DNA of 64,000 bases from Pusillimonas sp. T7-7 (GTDB lineage Bacteria > Pseudomonadota > Gammaproteobacteria > Burkholderiales > Burkholderiaceae_B): assembly GCF_000209655.1 (NCBI RefSeq), contig NC_015458.1, positions 2,046,001-2,110,000 on the forward strand. Reading direction: 5' to 3'. The notes beneath the pieces were generated by a model. It had not been told where the DNA came from and did no database searches. It was given only the letters and a program-made list of their open reading frames with translations. Position 1 is the stretch's first letter. Each line of letters begins with the position of its first letter. The position numbers and the translations under genes were made by a program. Below, piece after piece: positions 14,224-22,416 of this stretch.

Positions 14224-14652
14224 ATGTTCAACCCCTCGCGGGAACAAGTTCGGCAGTTTTTTACTGAAGCGTGGCACAAGCACAGATCGGCTGGGGTTCT
14301 GACTCCGCTGGAAACCATGGCGGTCGACCTGATCGAGCTGCATCCCGAATATCATGCCGACCTGGAACGCCCCGATGCAGCAGAAGCAGACTTTTCTGTC
14401 GAGCAGGGCAAAACCAATCCCTTCCTGCATTTGTCCATGCATCTGGCCATTAACGAACAGCTTTCGATAGACCAGCCGCCGGGCATCAAGGCGGCATTCC
14501 AGGGTCTGCTGGCCACGCGCGATGCACATGAGGCTGCGCATGTCATCATGGAAGCCTTGGGTGAAACCGTATGGGAATCCCAGCGTTTGGGCACGCCCTT
14601 GGATACCGAGAAGTACCTGGAACTGATCCGCCGACACGCCACGCGCGCATAA
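14224..14652 (+). CDS. DUF1841 family protein
   Basis: 142 residues from the ATG beginning MFNPSREQVRQFF; a longer frame adds 14 codons with no family likeness. The protein matches the betaproteobacterial DUF1841 pattern: MFNPSREQVR, the HPEYH motif, and the histidine-rich helix NPFLHLSMHLAINEQ, with further His residues in RDAHEAAHVIMEALGETVWE. The spaced His/Glu residues hint at metal binding, but no activity is known to me. It is soluble, without a signal peptide, and is divergent from icd. Confidence 0.85.
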   Translation: MFNPSREQVRQFFTEAWHKHRSAGVLTPLETMAVDLIELHPEYHADLERPDAAEADFSVEQGKTNPFLHLSMHLAINEQLSIDQPPGIKAAFQGLLATRDAHEAAHVIMEALGETVWESQRLGTPLDTEKYLELIRRHATRA

Positions 14653-14719
14653 AAGCCAGAATATAAAACCCTGGTGCACCGCAGGCGCCCAAGCACTCGA
14701 TCACATAGCCTCTATATAT

Positions 14720-14756
14720 AAAAAACTCCCTGGCATTTGCGCTCAGGGAGTTTTTT
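14720..14756. terminator. Bidirectional terminator between DUF1841 gene and cytochromes c
   Basis: AAAAAACTCCCTG (14720-14732) and CAGGGAGTTTTTT (14744-14756) form a perfect 13-bp stem with six U residues available on either strand. It separates two convergent transcription units. Confidence 0.85.
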
Positions 14757-14769
14757 AAACCGCGGCGTA

Positions 14770-15132
14770 TTACTTGCGAACAGCCAAAGGCGAAGGCAGG
14801 CTGGCCAGCCATGCCGAGATATTCTGGATATCGGTCGGCGACAGCTGGGCCACCATGGCGCCCATGATGGCGTTCTTGCGTATGTTCGCCGTGTCGGGAG
14901 CACCAGCGGCGCCGCGCTTGTAGGATTTGAGCGCGTGCTCAAGATAGTCTTGGTGTTGCCCCGCCAGTATGGGGTAGGCAGGCATAGTGGAGGTTTTGCC
15001 GTCGGCCCCGTGGCATGTGGCACAGGTGAATTTTTCGAATGCCGCTTTGCCGGCGGCCAGATCGGCAGCCATTGCACCCGAGCTCAAGGCGAAGATGGCG
15101 GAGCCTGCCAAGGCAAGTATCAGTTTTTTCAT
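14770..15132 (-). CDS. Small class I cytochrome c
   Basis: 120 residues with a signal peptide ending AMA. The haem site is CATCH in FTCATCHGADG, and the sixth ligand is probably Met in GAMVAQLSPTDIQNI. It resembles c553/c4-half type periplasmic electron carriers. It is the second of two cytochrome genes, 12 bp after the first, so they are cotranscribed. The partner oxidase or dehydrogenase is not in the window. Confidence 0.9.
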   Translation of the reverse strand: MKKLILALAGSAIFALSSGAMAADLAAGKAAFEKFTCATCHGADGKTSTMPAYPILAGQHQDYLEHALKSYKRGAAGAPDTANIRKNAIMGAMVAQLSPTDIQNISAWLASLPSPLAVRK

Positions 15133-15144
15133 TCAGGCCCCCGA

Positions 15145-15498
15145 TTATTTAAGACTGGAGTAATAAGCTGCCAAATCAGCCATATCTTGTTCTGTAAGGC
15201 TCTGCGCAATGGCTTCCATGGTGGGGAAAGTGCGCGCGCCACTGGCGTATTCTTTCAGCGCAGCCACGATGTATTCAGCATTTTGCCCGGCGATCATCGG
15301 CACGTGGTAGACCTCGGGGTAGCTGGACTTGTAGCCAGGGATGCCGTGACAGCCGATGCACATAGAGGTTTTAGCCAGCGCAGCCTTGGCGTCACCCACA
15401 GGCGCGGCATCGGCCGCATGGGCTTGGCCCGCAATTGCACAGGAAGCCGTAACGGCCAGCGCAGACAAGGTGCGCGTCAGGAAAGTTCGCAACTTCAT
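15145..15498 (-). CDS. Small class I cytochrome c
   Basis: 117 residues with a signal peptide ending GQAHA. The haem site is CIGCH in SMCIGCHGIPGYK. The candidate axial Met lies in PTMEAIAQSLTEQDMADLAAYY. It is related to the next gene downstream at low identity, which suggests an old duplication that gives a two-cytochrome module similar in size to a dihaem cytochrome c4. An FNR-like site lies 30-43 bp before its start codon. Confidence 0.9.
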   Translation of the reverse strand: MKLRTFLTRTLSALAVTASCAIAGQAHAADAAPVGDAKAALAKTSMCIGCHGIPGYKSSYPEVYHVPMIAGQNAEYIVAALKEYASGARTFPTMEAIAQSLTEQDMADLAAYYSSLK

Positions 15499-15527
15499 AA
15501 TAGCTCTTATTTGGCGGTGAGTAGAGG

Positions 15528-15541
15528 TTGACCTACATCAA
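15528..15541. promoter_or_regulatory. FNR/Anr-like site between cytochrome c and moxR genes
   Basis: TTGACCTACATCAA differs from the FNR consensus TTGAT-N4-ATCAA at one position. Its centre (15534.5) is about 42 bp upstream of a predicted start point for the rightward moxR transcript (-10-like TACGAT at 15566-15571), the class II activator geometry. For the cytochrome genes the site lies too close to the start codon for that geometry, so it may repress them. Confidence 0.5.
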
Positions 15542-15638
15542 CAGACTAACGAAAAATTGAGATTGTACGATAATTGTGATGAACCACACACGAATGGCAT
15601 GGCAAACACGCATTACCATACACCACCCGGAGCACCTG

Positions 15639-16511
15639 ATGACTTCTGCGGCACCCAATTTTTCCTCCGAACGCTTTACCGGCACCGAACGCTATGTTGC
15701 CACCGACGACCTTAAACTGGCGGTCAATGCGGCACTGGCGCTTGAACGCCCTCTTTTGATCAAGGGTGAGCCCGGCACGGGCAAAACCATGCTGGCCGAA
15801 GAGGTCGCTGACGCACTCAATCGCCCGCTGCTGCAATGGCATATCAAATCCACAACCAAGGCCCACCAGGGGCTGTATGAATACGATGCCGTTTCACGGC
15901 TGCGCGATTCGCAGCTGGGCGACGAAAAAGTGCGTGATATCGGCAACTACATCGTCAAGGGCGTACTGTGGCAAGCCTTTCAGGCCGATGAGCCCACCGT
16001 CGTCCTGATCGATGAAATCGACAAGGCCGACATCGAGTTTCCCAATGATCTGCTACGCGAGCTCGACAGAATGGAATTCCATGTCTACGAGACGCGCCAA
16101 ACCGTCAAGGCCAAGCACCGGCCATTGATCATCATTACGTCGAACAACGAAAAAGACCTGCCCGACGCCTTTCTGCGGCGCTGCTTTTTCCACTACATCA
16201 ACTTCCCCGACCCAGCCACCATGAAAGAAATTGTGGCTGTCCACTACCCGGACATCCGTGCTGATGTGCTACGGGCGGCGCTCGATACTTTCTTTGCCTT
16301 GCGTGATGCGCCAGGCCTTAAAAAGAAGCCATCCACTTCTGAGTTTCTGGACTGGCTGCGCCTGCTGACCAACGAAGCCGTTTCAGCCGACGATATCAGC
16401 AAAACCCACGGCGACCTGCCCTTGATGGCTGGCGCCTTGCTGAAGAATGAACAAGACCTGACCCTGTTGCAGCGCCTGGCAGCCATGACGCGTGCCGGCC
16501 AGCACCGCTAA
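15639..16511 (+). CDS. MoxR-family AAA+ ATPase
   Basis: 290 residues from the ATG at 15639, chosen because CGGAG lies before it and the preceding frame codes for nothing familiar. Walker A is KGEPGTGKTMLAEEV. Walker B is VVLIDEIDKADIEFPNDLL. Sensor 1 and arginine finger region is SNNEKDLPDAFLRRCFF. MoxR ATPases act with VWA proteins as chaperones for metal-centre insertion or complex assembly. The VWA partner is two genes downstream at 17168, separated by a GNAT gene. The target complex is unknown. Confidence 0.93.
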   Translation: MTSAAPNFSSERFTGTERYVATDDLKLAVNAALALERPLLIKGEPGTGKTMLAEEVADALNRPLLQWHIKSTTKAHQGLYEYDAVSRLRDSQLGDEKVRDIGNYIVKGVLWQAFQADEPTVVLIDEIDKADIEFPNDLLRELDRMEFHVYETRQTVKAKHRPLIIITSNNEKDLPDAFLRRCFFHYINFPDPATMKEIVAVHYPDIRADVLRAALDTFFALRDAPGLKKKPSTSEFLDWLRLLTNEAVSADDISKTHGDLPLMAGALLKNEQDLTLLQRLAAMTRAGQHR

Positions 16512-16557
16512 CGTCTCGCCGCCGCCAGGCTGCTAACAACGCAAAGAGGCTATCTTC

Positions 16558-17178
16558 ATGAGTGCTGAACAAGGCTTTCATCAAGCACCAACACCAACCA
16601 CACTGACGGGCTTTGGCGTCCGGCTGATTCCTTTGCAAAAGGAGCACGCCGAGGCACTGGAATTGGCCGCCACCGACGGCGAACTCTGGAGGCTGCGCGT
16701 CACCTCAGTCCCCGAGCCAGGAACAAGCGCCGACTATATCGACGCCGCCCTGCACGGCCAAAAAGACGGCCATATGCTGCCTTTTGCCATTATCGAAGAG
16801 CGTAGTGGCGAACTGATCGGCACCAGCCGTTATCACGACATCATTCCGTCTGTGGCACGGCTTGAAATTGGCTATACCTGGTATGCAAAACGCTGGCAGC
16901 GCAGCCATGTGAACACGGCCTGCAAGCTGCTTTTGCTGCGTCACGCATTTGGCACGCTGGGCGCCCAGGTAGTGGGTTGGCGCACCGATAACTTCAACCT
17001 TGCCTCACAACGAGCCATTGAACGGCTGGGCGCGCATAAAGACGGAGTTCTGCGCCATCATGCCCTGCGCCGTGACGGCACCGTGCGTGACACCGTTATG
17101 TACAGCCTGCTCGCGGGTGAATGGCCAGAGGTTGAAAAGCACCTGGAATATCAACTGCAGGCCCCCCATGCTGACTGA
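16558..17178 (+). CDS. GNAT-family N-acetyltransferase (RimJ/RimL-like)
   Basis: 206 residues. The fold elements of the RimJ/RimL group are visible: VRLIPLQKEHAEAL at the N-terminus, the central strand pair ending PFAIIEERSGELIGTSRYHDI, the acetyl-CoA loop region YTWYAKRWQRSHVNTACKLLLLRHAF, and C-terminal WRTDNFNLASQRAIERLGAHKDGVLRHHALRRDG. It may acetylate a small amine or a protein N-terminus; the substrate is not evident. Its end overlaps the VWA gene by 11 bp, so it belongs to the same operon as moxR and the VWA gene. Confidence 0.88.
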   Translation: MSAEQGFHQAPTPTTLTGFGVRLIPLQKEHAEALELAATDGELWRLRVTSVPEPGTSADYIDAALHGQKDGHMLPFAIIEERSGELIGTSRYHDIIPSVARLEIGYTWYAKRWQRSHVNTACKLLLLRHAFGTLGAQVVGWRTDNFNLASQRAIERLGAHKDGVLRHHALRRDGTVRDTVMYSLLAGEWPEVEKHLEYQLQAPHAD

Positions 17179-18340
17179 TTTTTTCTATCATTTGCGGGCA
17201 CGCAAACTGCCTGTTTCCGTACAGGAATACCTGACCCTGCTCAAGGTGCTGCAGACACGCATCATGCCGCCCACGGTCGACGATTTCTATCACTTGGCCC
17301 GCATGACGCTGGTCAAGGACGAAACCCTTTTCGACCGCTACGACCAGGCTTTCGGCGAGTTCTACCGCACTCTGGAGGCCGCCCTGCCAAACAGCAAGGA
17401 AATCCCACTGGACTGGCTGATCAAGGAGTTTCAAAAGAAACTTACTCCGGAAGAAAAGGCGGCTATCGAAAAGCACGGCTGGGACAAGCTGATGGAGTTG
17501 TTCAAGGAGCGGCTGGAAGAACAACAAAAGCGCCACGCTGGCGGCAACAAATGGATAGGCACAGGTGGCTCATCACCATTTGGTCATGGCGGCTATCACC
17601 CGGAAGGCATACGCTTGGGCGGGCCGTCGGCGGGCAACCGCACAGCCATCAAGGTGTGGGAAAAGCGCGAATACAAAGATTACGATGACCAGCAGGAATT
17701 GGGCACACGCAACTTCAAGATGGCTTTGCGCCGCCTGCGCCGCTTCGCCCGCGAGGGTGCTGAAATGGAACTGGACCTGGACCACACCATCAACAGCACC
17801 GCACGCAACGCGGGCTTTCTTGATTTGCAAATGGTGCCCGAGCGGCATAACACCGTCAAAGTATTGATGTTGCTGGATGTGGGCGGCAGCATGGACGATC
17901 ACATTGCCCGTGTTGAAGAACTGTTTTCCGCGGCACGCAGTGAATTCCGCCATCTGGAAGTGTATTACTTCCATAACTGCCCCTACGAGTCGCTTTGGCG
18001 AAACAATCGGCGTCGCCATGCCGAGCGCTTCGATACCTGGGATATCTTGCGCAAATACAACGACGACTGGCGCCTGATCATAGTAGGCGATGCCACCATG
18101 AGCCCCTACGAAATCCTGCAGCCAGGCGGCTCGGTCGAGCACTACAACAAAGAAACTGGCGCCACCTGGCTACAACGCCTGCTAGAGAACTGGTCCAAGG
18201 CCGTATGGCTGAATCCCGAACCCGCCGCCTACTGGAAGTATCGGCAATCGATTGCCGTCATCCAGAACATCATGCACGACCGCATGTATAGCGTCACAGT
18301 CAGCGGGCTGGAACAAGCCATGCGAAAGCTTTCCAAATAA
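17168..18340 (+). CDS. VWA-domain protein, CoxE-like, partner of MoxR
   Basis: 390 residues from the ATG at 17168; a longer open frame lies entirely in the GNAT gene. The N-terminal 150 residues are helical, followed by a Gly/Ser/His-rich stretch (GTGGSSPFGHGGYHPEG). The C-terminal VWA domain has a MIDAS of the variant form LLDVGGSMDDH, where the usual DxSxS reads DxGGS; this variant is characteristic of the group. Such proteins pair with MoxR ATPases; CoxE with CoxD in CO dehydrogenase maturation is the known example. No carbon monoxide dehydrogenase genes are nearby. Confidence 0.9.
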   Translation: MLTDFFYHLRARKLPVSVQEYLTLLKVLQTRIMPPTVDDFYHLARMTLVKDETLFDRYDQAFGEFYRTLEAALPNSKEIPLDWLIKEFQKKLTPEEKAAIEKHGWDKLMELFKERLEEQQKRHAGGNKWIGTGGSSPFGHGGYHPEGIRLGGPSAGNRTAIKVWEKREYKDYDDQQELGTRNFKMALRRLRRFAREGAEMELDLDHTINSTARNAGFLDLQMVPERHNTVKVLMLLDVGGSMDDHIARVEELFSAARSEFRHLEVYYFHNCPYESLWRNNRRRHAERFDTWDILRKYNDDWRLIIVGDATMSPYEILQPGGSVEHYNKETGATWLQRLLENWSKAVWLNPEPAAYWKYRQSIAVIQNIMHDRMYSVTVSGLEQAMRKLSK

Positions 18341-18354
18341 GGAAAAGAATATAT

Positions 18355-21129
18355 ATGTTGTCCTACCTGCGCCTGCTTCCCCTGGCATTTCTTGCAAGCA
18401 TTCTGCTGCTGGCTCCTTCGATCAGCCGCGCCACGCAAGCCGACGCCATCGGCTTGCCTGCCGGAGTCGTACAGCACAGCGCCGTTGAAGGCGTCACCGA
18501 ATATTCCCTGCAAAATGGCCTGCGTGTGCTGCTGGCTCCCGATGCATCCAAACCGACCACCACCGTCAACATGACCTATCTGGTGGGCGCCCGCCACGAA
18601 GACTACGGCCAGACCGGCATGGCGCACCTGCTCGAACACCTGCTGTTCCGAGGCACGCCAAGCATGCGTAATGCATTGGCTGAATTCTCCAAACGCGGAC
18701 TGGCGGCCAACGGCTCCACCACCAGCGATCGCACCAATTACTACGCAAGCTTCGCCGCCAACCCCGAAACCCTGGATTGGTACTTGCGCTGGCAAGCAGA
18801 CGCCATGGTGAACTCCCTTATCGCAAAAGAAGACCTGGATGCGGAAATGACGGTCGTGCGCAATGAGATGGAGCGCGGGGAAAACAGCCCGTTCCAGGTG
18901 CTCATGCAGCAAATGCAGGCCACAGCCTTTCGCTGGCACAATTACGGCCACAGCACCATAGGCGCGCGCTCCGACGTCGAAAACGTGGATATTGCGCAGC
19001 TGCGCGCTTTCTATCACCAGTATTATCAGCCTGACAACGCCGTATTGATTGTCTCGGGCCTGTTCGACCCTGAAGACACCTTGCAAACCATTGCAGATGC
19101 ATTCGGCCCCATCAAGCGCCCCACGCGCACGCTGCCGCCGGAATACACCGTAGAACCGGTCCAAGACGGCGAGCGCCAGGTAACTCTGCGCCGGCATGGC
19201 GGCAGCCCGCTGATCGCCGCCATGTTCCATGCCCCCGCGGCAGGCCATCCCGATTTCACGGCCCTGAATATCGGCGTTTCGATTCTGGCCGATACACCTT
19301 CCGGACGCTTATACAAATCCCTGGTCGGCAACAAGCTCAGTACTGGCGTATTCGGCTTTGCCGCCGGCTTGAACCAGCCTGGCTATGTTTTCTTTGGCGC
19401 AGAACTTGAAGCAGGTATGGATCAGGACAAGGCCTTGCATACCTTGCAAGACACGCTTGGCTCCATCAAACAGGAGCCTTTCAGCCATGAAGAGCTGGAG
19501 CGCATACGCAATCAGTGGCTGACAGACTGGTCGCAAGTCTATGCCAACTCGGCAAGCCTGGCCTCGGCCCTATCCGAGAACGTGGCTGATGGCGACTGGC
19601 GCTTATTCTTCCTGGAGCGAGATCAGGTCGAGCAAATACAGCTTGAAGATGTGCAACGTGTCACCACCGCCTACTTGGTTCCAAGCAACCGCAGCAGTGG
19701 CCTGTACATTCCCACAGAAAAACCGCTGCGCGCCCCGGCAAGCGGAAGCAGCCAGCTCGAAACGCTGCTCAAGGATTACAAAGGCAAGGACACCAATCAG
19801 GTAGTCGAGTCTTTCGACCCCAGCCCGGCACACATCAATGAAGCAACGCAACGCACGCCGCTCACACTTCCCAACGGCGAGGTCAAGCTTGCCTTGCTGC
19901 CCAAACCCACACGTGGCGACCGGGTTGAAGCCAAGCTGCTGATCCAGTTTGGCGATGCCGACAAGCTGAAAGGCCAGCGTAGCGTCTCGAGTGCCGTAGC
20001 AGCCTTGCTGGAGCACGGCACCAATAAAATGAGCCGCCAGGAAATACAGGATCAATACAACAAACTGCAAGCTAATGTGGGCATAGGCGGCGGCGCCGGC
20101 GTGGTGGTGGCCAGCCTGTCGACGACCCAAGACAATCTGCCTGCACTGGTGGAGCTCGTGCTGCATGTCATCCGGGACGCCAATTTCCCGGATGAAGAAT
20201 TAAGCAAATACCAGGCACAGGCCAATACAGCCATCAAGAACTCCATGTCTGAACCCAGCGCATTGGCTTCCCGAGCACTGGCGCGCCACGATAACCCGTG
20301 GCCGAGCGATGACATTCGCTATACACCCAGTTTCGAAGAAGCCCAGAAAGAAATCGCTGCCTTGACGCGTCAGCAGCTGCTGGATTTTCATTCGCGCTTC
20401 TATGGGGCGGGCACGATAAGCTTTGCAGCAGTGGGCGCTTTCGACCCTGAAGCCGTCAAGGCGGCCCTGACTCAAGGCTTGAAAGACTGGAAGCAAGCCC
20501 CTGCCTACGAGCGTATCAGCGACCCTTATCAGCCCGTGCCGGCCGAGACATTCAACATCGACACGCCCGACAAGGCCAATGCCTTCTACTTGTCGACCGC
20601 CGCCTTGGAAGTACAAGATACCGACCCTGATTATGCCGCGCTGTATATGGCCAATTACCTTTTGGGCGGCTCGGAAACATCGCGTCTGTGGGAGCGTGTA
20701 CGCGTGAAAGACGGCCTCTCGTACGATGTAGGCAGCAATCTGGACATCTCGTCCTACGAACCGTCTGGCGACTGGAGCATTTACGCCATACACGCCCCCG
20801 AGAGCACGGAAAAGTTACTTACGGCAGTAAAAGAGGAGCTACAACGCGCGCTGCAAGACGGTTTTACTGAAGACGAAGTGCGTGAAGGAGTACAAGCCTT
20901 GCTGAACTACCGCAAGCTCGCTCGCACGCGTGACGGCGTCCTGGCTTCAACATGGATTAATTACATGCAGCTGGATCGCAGCTTCGACTGGTCGGCCAAC
21001 ATCGACAAGGCCCTATCCGCTCTGACCGCCGACAAGGTGAATGCGGCGCTGCGCAAGGCTCTGAACCCCGCCACGTTCAGCACCGCGATTGCGGCCGACC
21101 ACAACAAGCAGGAGAAGGCCAGCCAATGA
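18355..21129 (+). CDS. M16 (pitrilysin/insulinase) zinc peptidase, two-domain
   Basis: 924 residues with a signal peptide (cleavage near SRATQA), so periplasmic. The first M16 domain has the inverted zinc motif HLLEH at 91-95 and a downstream Glu in MTVVRNEMERGE as third ligand. The second M16 half (from about residue 490) lacks the HxxEH motif and is the non-catalytic clamp half. The size is that of the full-length pitrilysin family. It begins 14 bp after the VWA gene, so it may be read from the same transcript. The substrate is unknown. Confidence 0.92.
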   Translation: MLSYLRLLPLAFLASILLLAPSISRATQADAIGLPAGVVQHSAVEGVTEYSLQNGLRVLLAPDASKPTTTVNMTYLVGARHEDYGQTGMAHLLEHLLFRGTPSMRNALAEFSKRGLAANGSTTSDRTNYYASFAANPETLDWYLRWQADAMVNSLIAKEDLDAEMTVVRNEMERGENSPFQVLMQQMQATAFRWHNYGHSTIGARSDVENVDIAQLRAFYHQYYQPDNAVLIVSGLFDPEDTLQTIADAFGPIKRPTRTLPPEYTVEPVQDGERQVTLRRHGGSPLIAAMFHAPAAGHPDFTALNIGVSILADTPSGRLYKSLVGNKLSTGVFGFAAGLNQPGYVFFGAELEAGMDQDKALHTLQDTLGSIKQEPFSHEELERIRNQWLTDWSQVYANSASLASALSENVADGDWRLFFLERDQVEQIQLEDVQRVTTAYLVPSNRSSGLYIPTEKPLRAPASGSSQLETLLKDYKGKDTNQVVESFDPSPAHINEATQRTPLTLPNGEVKLALLPKPTRGDRVEAKLLIQFGDADKLKGQRSVSSAVAALLEHGTNKMSRQEIQDQYNKLQANVGIGGGAGVVVASLSTTQDNLPALVELVLHVIRDANFPDEELSKYQAQANTAIKNSMSEPSALASRALARHDNPWPSDDIRYTPSFEEAQKEIAALTRQQLLDFHSRFYGAGTISFAAVGAFDPEAVKAALTQGLKDWKQAPAYERISDPYQPVPAETFNIDTPDKANAFYLSTAALEVQDTDPDYAALYMANYLLGGSETSRLWERVRVKDGLSYDVGSNLDISSYEPSGDWSIYAIHAPESTEKLLTAVKEELQRALQDGFTEDEVREGVQALLNYRKLARTRDGVLASTWINYMQLDRSFDWSANIDKALSALTADKVNAALRKALNPATFSTAIAADHNKQEKASQ

Positions 21130-21135
21130 GCAGGC

Positions 21136-21176
21136 AAAACAAAGCGCGGGCTGTGGTTTGCCCGCGCTTTGTTTTT
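21136..21176 (+). terminator. Strong terminator after the M16 peptidase
   Basis: AAAACAAAGCGCGGGC (21136-21151) pairs perfectly with GCCCGCGCTTTGTTTT (21160-21175), followed by further T. It lies between the convergent peptidase and dnaJ genes and can act in both directions. Confidence 0.9.
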
Positions 21177-21186
21177 ATACAAGCAC

Positions 21187-22311
21187 TTACGAGAAAAAGT
21201 TCTTGACCCGGTCAGTCCAGGACTCGCTCTTGGGCGAGTGCTTTTCACCGCCGTCAGCCAACGATGATTCAAACTGCCGCAAAATAGTCTTCTGGTCGTC
21301 GCTCAGGCGCACCGGCGTCTCGACAACGACGTGGCAATACAGATCGCCCGGATAGCTGGCCCGCAAGCCCCGTATTCCTTTGCCACGCAAACGGAAAGTT
21401 TTTCCGGTTTGTGTGCCTTCGGGAATGGTGATTTCGCCCTTGCCCGTGAGGGTGGGCACCTGCAGTTCGCCACCCAGTGCCGCAGTGGTGAACGGTATGG
21501 TGAGCTCACAATGCAAATCTTCGCCATCGCGCTGGAAAATACCGTGCGGCTTCAAGTGAATTTCAACATACAGGTCGCCCGGAGGGCCGCCATTCACGCC
21601 CGGTTCCCCGTTACCAGATGAGCGGATACGCATGCCGTCGTCGATACCAGCCGGTATCTTGACCTGTAGCGTCTTGTTCTTGCGGGTGCGCCCGACACCA
21701 TCGCAAGCCTTGCAGGGATCGGTAATTTCTTTCCCCGTGCCATGACATGTGGGGCAAGTTTGCTGCACACTGAAAAAACCTTGCTGCATGCGCACCGCAC
21801 CGGATCCATCGCATGTGTGGCAGGTCTTGGGCTGTGTACCCGGCTTCGCGCCCGAACCATGGCAAACATCGCAGGTTTCCCAGCTTGGCACACGAATTTC
21901 CGTGTCAAAACCATTGGCGGCCTGCTCCAGGCTGATATCCAGCGTGTACTTCAGGTCGGCGCCCCGATATACCTGCGGCCCGCCACGGCGGCCACTACCG
22001 CCGCCACCAAATATTTCACCAAAAATATCACCAAACGCATCGGCAAAGCCGGCGCCGCCCATACCGCCTGCGCCGCCAGCATTGGGATCCACGCCTGCAT
22101 GACCGAATCGGTCATATGCACCGCGCTTTTGCTCATCGGACAGCATCTCGTAGGCCTCTTTGGCCTCTTTGAACTTTTCCTCGGCTTCCTTGCTATCGGG
22201 ATTGCGGTCCGGGTGATATTTCATGGCCAGCTTGCGATAAGCTTTTTTCAGCTCATCGTCCGAAGCATTTTTTGCCACACCCAGTATTTCGTAATAGTCG
22301 CGTTTTGCCAT
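21187..22311 (-). CDS. dnaJ: Chaperone DnaJ
   Basis: Hsp40 co-chaperone that delivers substrates to DnaK and stimulates its ATPase. 374 residues. The J domain has the HPD motif in [10 protein letters not shown] Gly-rich linker ([11 protein letters not shown]) follows, then the zinc region with four CxxCxGxG repeats ([32 protein letters not shown]) and the C-terminal substrate-binding domain. It lies 105 bp after dnaK on the same strand. Confidence 0.98.
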   Translation of the reverse strand: MAKRDYYEILGVAKNASDDELKKAYRKLAMKYHPDRNPDSKEAEEKFKEAKEAYEMLSDEQKRGAYDRFGHAGVDPNAGGAGGMGGAGFADAFGDIFGEIFGGGGSGRRGGPQVYRGADLKYTLDISLEQAANGFDTEIRVPSWETCDVCHGSGAKPGTQPKTCHTCDGSGAVRMQQGFFSVQQTCPTCHGTGKEITDPCKACDGVGRTRKNKTLQVKIPAGIDDGMRIRSSGNGEPGVNGGPPGDLYVEIHLKPHGIFQRDGEDLHCELTIPFTTAALGGELQVPTLTGKGEITIPEGTQTGKTFRLRGKGIRGLRASYPGDLYCHVVVETPVRLSDDQKTILRQFESSLADGGEKHSPKSESWTDRVKNFFS

Positions 22312-22361
22312 ATGAATTGCCTGCGTTCAAGACGCTTGCTCTTTTTTCTATGAATAAGAAG

Positions 22362-22394
22362 GCCCGATTTCCGGCAAAACACCAGAAACCGGGC
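22362..22394 (-). terminator. Hairpin between dnaK and dnaJ
   Basis: GCCCGATTTCCGG (22362-22374) can pair with CCAGAAACCGGGC (22382-22394) with two non-Watson-Crick positions. No clean U-run follows in the direction of dnaJ, so partial attenuation or mRNA stabilisation after dnaK is more likely than full termination. Confidence 0.4.
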
Positions 22395-22416
22395 TCATGT
22401 GCACTTTATGCAGCGA

